Of a stretch of 64,000 nt of DNA, positions 58,300 through 64,000 are shown piece after piece. The position numbers and the translations under genes were made by a program. Location: contig JAQFVV010006221.1 of the NCBI GenBank assembly GCA_028023455.1, positions 8,167,011 to 8,231,010 on the forward strand, written 5' to 3'. The notes under the pieces are model-generated. The model did no database searches, was not told the DNA's origin, and worked only from the letters and a program-made list of their open reading frames with translations. Positions within the stretch are counted from its first letter, which is position 1. Each line of letters opens with the position of its first letter. The DNA is from Epiperipatus broadwayi. Taxonomy: Eukaryota; Onychophora; Udeonychophora; Euonychophora; Peripatidae.

Positions 58300-58530
58300 A
58301 GATATTATTTCACAGGCGTCATTCGTTCAAAGTGATTGCTTAACACCTTCATGCTCTCATTTCCATACGCTTAAGATTTGCCCATACATAAATGTTTGGG
58401 TCGAAAGAATGGGTGGATTCATTCCATTCTTTCTAAAATACTATATCGTGTCTGGAAAAATTGAGAGTATTCATTTATAATTTAGCTTTAAAGTGCATGT
58501 GCATTGGCTTAATCGCTAATGAAGACTGTA
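58300..58530. repeat. Family B, single arm
   Basis: Contains GGCGTCATTCGTTCAAAG, GCTTAAGATTTGCCCATACA, ATGTTTGGGTCGAAAGAATG and GTGCATGTGCATTGGCTTAA in the same order as the third arm at 1975-2275. It is much diverged (GATAGATGG replaced by GGGTGGATT). Confidence 0.7.
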
Positions 58531-59939
58531 TAAAGAAAAGCTTTCATAAAGTTTTTTTTTTTTAAGCAGTATATGCTTAGCCGACTATTTCTATACTATC
58601 TTCGTATAAGGGAAAAGTTGAAATCATCCTTATCACATATGTTAATTATTATAAGCTAACAGCAAACCTTCAACTTTATAATAAGGATTAGAGCACAAAA
58701 AAGATTCCAGTTCTTTAACTAATTCATGAACAGAACAAGATTCCTACACTAGTTTGCTTGTTATCTTGTTCACAAGCATAAGTTTGGACAATTATTCTTT
58801 TGTACCATTATTACAACCATTTCTTTAAAAAATTACTAATAGCAAGACATATCACATTAATGAATGGAGATACTCTTATAAAAATTACTGGACTTCAATC
58901 TGAGATATCTATACAATGGAAATCAATATCAGCCCACACTAAGACGGAAAATGAATTTCTACTACTTAAATTAATTTGTTTTAAATGTTTGTTTAATATA
59001 AATAATTTTATCATTATATATATATATGTTAAAATTCACTACATATACAAATATTTGTTTATTAAAAACAAACAAAACCTCTATTTTATGCCAAACCTTA
59101 ATATAGACATGTTATTCCATACACATATAAATATGGAAACAAAAGCAGCTAAGTTGATACTTTAGACACAGTTTAACAGTCTACCTGTGATCCTATTCTA
59201 AGAATTTGAGTGAGAACAGGTTATTACCTGAGCTTCGAGTAGGTATGTTTATGAGTATGGAATAAGTCCCATCTCAAGTGCCAATCTTATCAATTAATAA
59301 GAATTATACCATCGAAAACAAAAGAAAAGATTCCAATGGACCCTTTTGGTTACCTTATCCAGACTAGCTCAGTCTCAAGGTCTGGGAGACAATGTCTATT
59401 GGGAGAATGAAGCCAAGGTTATCTTGCCATGAAATGTCATATATATATATTTACAAATTCCTATCAGCCTTATGAATCTTATTATTATTTAAATATCAGT
59501 AAGCTTTCATAAATAATAACCCAGAAATTATAAGAATCTTGTAATTCAAATAAATACACAAGTTATAGCTTAAAATTCTAATATTTATTAATACCTGTAT
59601 ATATTGTAACGATATATAAATATGTCGTTACATTAAATTGAAATAAAAACTTTTAAGTTCGCATATAAAAATAAGTGTATTAAAAAGAAAACAAAAACTA
59701 AATGCTAAAATTAAAATGTTTGTTAAACGTATATATTCGCACAGATGCTAAACTTTAAAAATATTTTTTTTAATAAATAAAAAAAGGTATTTGAATGTAT
59801 TTTTTTTATAAAAAAAGATTTAAATATAAAAATAGTTTAAAAAAGAAATAACGTAAGTAAAAATAAAAACAGGTATTGATTAATTCCTGTAATCTGTAAA
59901 TGGAAATGATTGTTTATTAATTATCCAAAAGCTGTCTAA

Positions 59940-60400
59940 TTAAAAAGTCAGAGAGTAAATTAGATAAGAGAATAAAGAGATTTTAGCTTGACCAATGGAA
60001 GCACTAAGCCTTGGCTCGGACCCTAATGAAAGTGATGGATTAGTGACGTTTTGTTGATTGAATCCGTGTGGATTAATATAAAAAGAGAAATACAGTTTTT
60101 TCGGGAGTTCCAGCGTGGTGTGTTTGAGAGTTGTGGTAGGACGCACATACCACACTCTCTATTTAAAAGAAAAAGGAAAAGACTGTGATACCTTGAACCA
60201 GCTATTGCCATCTCCAGAACATTATCTTCCAATGGAGGCGTCGCGGGAATTAAAAGCAGAAACCTGGACTCTTCTACCATAAGCTCTATGAAATGAACAA
60301 TTATTAAAATCAATTAAGAACTTTCGTCAAGTTTTACAAATTGATAAACAAGCCAACTTAAATGTTAAAACGGACTCTTATCTGACTTTTGTAAGTTTTT
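59940..60400 (+). promoter_or_regulatory. Promoter-like region with possible first exon
   Basis: GACCAATGG (59990-59998) is a CCAAT-type box and AATATAAAAAG (about 60076) a TATA-type box on the + strand. A stretch of relatively balanced composition follows, then a donor-like CTTTT|GTAAGT at about 60390. One frame from about 60125 to 60292 stays open and ends ...METASREL-like/AETWTLLP-stop; it has no domain I recognise. It could be the start of an unrecognised + strand gene, an alternative promoter inside the GALNT gene, or the LTR of a retroelement. Confidence 0.35.
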
Positions 60401-61745
60401 AAATCAAATTAATAATGTCTAATTTTATATGTTTTCCGATTGATAAACATCATTTCCATTTTTTTTTCTTATTGTAAAGATTATTTAAATGCATGAAATT
60501 TAAGTTGTTTATAGACGCTTGCATGGATTCGTTTGCGGTTAATTATATTTTGGTTTTCATATTTGATCAAAATATAGACATTCGATAAATAATGATACTG
60601 TACGGTATCTAAAATGTATTTATTCGGATGTCTTTTAAGTTATTGGTGACAACGTAAGTATCTTATGGTGAATACTATTGGGTTACTTATAAATTTCCCT
60701 CTGCGATTGTCGGTATCAATAATTTTGTATTTTGATCGTTTATGTTTATTTTGAAATGTTTTTGACCGTGGAATCTATGTAATCGATCTATACCCAACAT
60801 TTTTAAACAAATCTGTGCGAACGTATTTAAATGTTAAATTTACGTCGGGCGTGAATGGCTATATAGTTTTGTAAAGTTATATTAAGGGAGGGTAATCTTA
60901 GGTTATTCATTTTGTAGTTGAATTGGTTCAATGGATTGGATATATTTGTGTAATTGTAGATGTAGTATGAGGTCCACTACGGGCAGGATTATAGATATAC
61001 TCCACACACCCTCTGTTTGCCTATGGATGGATTTGTAAGACGGCAAAGGACCGCAGTCCATTCCTATGGAGTTTTATGTTTATTGCTCTACTCGCCAACA
61101 GATGTCACATTCCTGTTGGTGGAGAGACAATGTCTTCTCTAATCTATTTACTGATCGGATGTACATTCCTGACAGTATAGTATTTTGTGTTGTCGTATCA
61201 TGCTACATTGAATACATGAATGTATCAGATGGATTGGCGCCAGTTTGATTGCGAAATTTGTTGCCTAAGGTTAAATCAGGGAAGAATATTTTCTTTTCAA
61301 ATGCAGATCTATGTAGTCTATTCATATTTGACAATCTAAATAAAATATTAAACTCATTGAAACTTAGTTAAATGTAAAATTAAAAGTTAATATAAAAATC
61401 TAAAATGTTAAACTTATTCCTCAAAATTTAAATGTGATTTTATATGTGCATAAATAAATATTTTTATGTGTTAATTTCTGGCAGTGGCTTTTATTTATTG
61501 ATATTTAAGATATAAATTAAGATATAGATTTTTATCTGTGCGTCTCCGCTGAGCTAGTGACTTGGGCTAATGATCGGAATATTTAAATAAAGTGGAATCT
61601 TAACAGCGCATATCTGCCTACTTTATAAATTTTTCTAGGCTCAAATGCCTAGATGGCGCCCTGGTAGTTGCAGATATTGTTTTTGCGGTTAGATTCGATC
61701 TTCACTTTCATTTCGATCGTTATAATATTAATATCTCAAACATAC

Positions 61746-61837
61746 GACTCAGTCATTCCGATACATATACATTATCAGTATACACATTCATGACTCATTC
61801 ATTCTGATACATGTATATTATCAGTACACATATTCAT
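61746..61837 (+). repeat. 46-bp tandem duplication
   Basis: GACTCAGTCATTCCGATACA at 61746 recurs as GACTCATTCATTCTGATACA at 61792; both continue with (T)ATATTATCAGTA(T)ACACATATTCAT. Two units only. Confidence 0.85.
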
Positions 61838-62149
61838 GAAAGAGTGCAACTATACGGGAGAATTGTATTTATTAAATGATTTAATCTATTTCTAAAATTA
61901 TTTTCTTCAAGTTGGGACAAGAACGCATGTTTCTTAATTTATTATTATATGTCCATTTAATACATATAGAGAAAGTCAAAGTTACCTCATTTGAGAGCGA
62001 ATGTTCACGTGTTTAAGGCTGATGATCTGTAAGCTTACAGTATTCTAATGGCGATTGTTCTAGTGAGAATCATTGGTCTGGAAGATGATGAAAGATTCCA
62101 TAACATTTTCACATAGGATAATCCATCCTAGCGGTTAGGTAGATGATTC

Positions 62150-64000
62150 TAAAATTGATTGAATGAAAGTTCTTGCTGTTTAGAGTTCCATGATCATTTC
62201 ACTTGCTTGAAATAGTCAGCAAAAATCTCCATAGATAAAGTTCAGGCAGGTCACAAAATAGCTGTCCACTGAGCCAGTTCAACGAATCTACACGATTCTT
62301 CTACCCCTGCATTTTGATGAGATCCATTTTTATTAATTTTTATTAATTAATCATATCAGTTTACGAAAATTTACTTTCCATACTTCTTTTCTCTAATGGT
62401 CTCTTTTTCCGAATCACTACTGAATCAAAAAAAAAATATATAGTTCTTTTCTTTTAACTTTCTTTCACCTCACTTTTTTTTCGATTCATATGCCAATGAC
62501 CATATCTCAGAAATGCTTTTAGCTTCCATTGTTTCAAAATACTAAATTGGCCAGTTCTTGGAACTCCGATGACAAGTGTCATTAACAACCTGAAACTCCT
62601 TTTTTTATTCCAGCTTTATTTTTAATTTGCTTTCATTAAGAAATATGCACTACAAATAACATTATTTCAATAACTATAACTTACGATATTAATAAACAAC
62701 AAAAATATAAAAATACAACTCTGCACATAACCGCTTTTCTACATCTTCACACACAAATCTGTTAGTAATTAATTCTATGCAACATCACACAACATGTGTA
62801 ATAAATATATATGTATACATTCATGCCTTTAAATGGTTAATATATTTCACTCACACTCTTTTGTAACAGGTTTCGAATGTATATCTATAAATTTTCTCGC
62901 ATCTATTAATTCAATCCGTAATAACAATCGCAAAAAACACTCTTTTGTACTCATTATTGCCTTTTGTCATCATAATTTTCATCTTTAATAATTAAAATTA
63001 TTTATTTTTTTGGCCACATAGTTTCATGTCTTTTTTAAAAAACAGATGCAGCTTTATCACTAAAAAAAATTAAATCTGTGATTACTTTCACTAATTTCTA
63101 CATTAGTAGAAAATCTAATTTTTTATTATCCATCTTTAATTTTTTACAAATTAACATTAAAATTATTAATAACGTACAAATGAAAAGTTGATATTAGAAT
63201 ATCTTTATTCTAACAAATTAAAATGTTTAAAGATAAATTACTAATTAAATAAAACTAGAGAGGACATACACTAATCTAGACATGAATCCATTAATAAAAA
63301 AAATAACAGTTAAACAATTAAAGTTCTTGGGTAAACAAGAGTCTCTTGATCAATAAAATTAAAGTCTCTATTGGGATTATTTTAAACTTATTTTTTTTAA
63401 GAATGGTTTGCCAACAATCTAGTCACAATTGGGAATAAGTTTAGTGAGTTCACAAAGCGTAGATTACTATGCATAGGTTTTTTTTGTGGGAGAATGAGCT
63501 CGGCCATTGGTTATAAGTTGATCTTGGTCTATTCCACTGATCGGTCATGAAAGCTTTTCTGGTGTCCATCTTCAGGAACGATGTCAGCAAAAGCCCTGGC
63601 CCACTCCAACATGCAGAATTATTTCAGCATAGGGTGATCCTGGATACATTTTTTTGCTAACCAGGACCGACTGTAGGAAAAACAGACAAAACAAAACCCT
63701 GATCAAACTGGTCTCTTACTTTTTATACTCAAGGCCCAGTTTTCAGACTTCTGCGCATGTTATTATCATGGTGTTTAGGTTCATAATCTTGTACATTCTT
63801 TATCATTTTTCAATTAGAAAGTTCTTTTTTTTATCAAGTCTTTTGGCCATCTTTAATTAGCTAAAATATTTTTCTTTTAGCTTATCTGGATTAGTAATTT
63901 GTGTGTCTTTTGTTCTCTCCAATTTTTACTTTTATTTTTAATTAAATAAAAAAAAATATGGACGAAAAATTTAACTTTCATTGTACGTTTTAAAAAAAAT
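62150..64000. other. Right end, no gene assigned
   Basis: Mostly AT-rich. From 63400 to 63760 the composition is more balanced. On the - strand GAGTATAAAAAGTAAGAG (about 63715-63732) looks like a TATA box, so this may be an LTR, a PLE end or a promoter. No repeat partner was found in the window. Confidence 0.3.

Larger units (their letters stand above)
59900..62150. other. CpG-retaining block
   Basis: CG dinucleotides are visibly frequent (for example GCGTCGCGGG, TTCGTTTGCGG, GCGATTGTCGG, ACGTCGGGCG), whereas in most of the window they are scarce. In animals with methylated DNA this marks an unmethylated, often regulatory, region or a young insertion. No repeat family from elsewhere in the window was recognised inside. 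Confidence 0.5.

Noticed and set aside
61655-61680. TGGCGCCCTGG resembling a lysine-tRNA primer binding site of an LTR retroelement
   Set aside because: Only the first few bases fit, and no LTR pair, gag or pol was found nearby.

Overview
The window is animal nuclear DNA. It is very AT-rich, with spliceosomal exons separated by introns of 8 to 19 kb and a dense load of decayed eukaryotic transposons. No bacterial operons, CRISPR arrays or rRNA genes are seen. The recognisable genes are animal genes and the base composition suggests an AT-rich invertebrate with a large genome. I cannot name the phylum safely. About 1% of the window is host coding sequence that I can support.

Host genes. (1) Three exons on the + strand (7828-7995, 23217-23379, 32036-32283) encode the C-terminal part of a BBS12-like chaperonin-related protein of the BBS/CCT chaperonin system. 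The 5' exons lie upstream or were not recognised. A block of about 37 residues expected between the first two exons is not securely located. (2) Two exons on the - strand (57377-57505 and 38174-38320, joined in phase across a 19-kb intron) encode the end of the ricin-type lectin domain and the stop codon of a polypeptide N-acetylgalactosaminyltransferase (GALNT/Pgant family). Its upstream exons are beyond the right edge. The two genes converge, with stop codons about 5.9 kb apart.

Mobile DNA by region. 0-6.8 kb: a tRNA-Val-like SINE, a compound fold-back element, LINE and Penelope-like (PLE) scraps, and a retroposon-like unit with a (GTT)n tail. 7.3-13.3 kb: a fold-back in front of the BBS12 exon, a LINE C-terminus, and a broken hAT transposase of the GTF2IRD2/ZBED type. 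14-21 kb: a SINE with a 67-bp tandem repeat, two head-to-head PLE arrangements and one nearly full-length - strand PLE with RT and GIY-YIG regions. 20-27 kb: several copies of one fold-back family, a small TA-flanked MITE and a 67-bp minisatellite. 27-36 kb: LINE RT pieces and another fold-back copy. 40-53 kb: several palindromic families, a poly-C tract, a TA-flanked pogo/Tigger-like element, and a large fold-back with a 442-bp repeat. 53-59 kb: a non-autonomous hAT with perfect 8-bp target duplications and more fold-backs. 59.9-62.1 kb: a block with visibly more CpG and promoter-like motifs.

The most unusual theme is the number and quality of fold-back (palindromic) elements. In one family, copy-specific base changes are mirrored in both arms, which points to arm-to-arm correction or repeated hairpin templating. 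I do not see a convincing new gene system; the candidates worth checking are this fold-back behaviour, the inverted PLE dimers and the CpG-retaining block.
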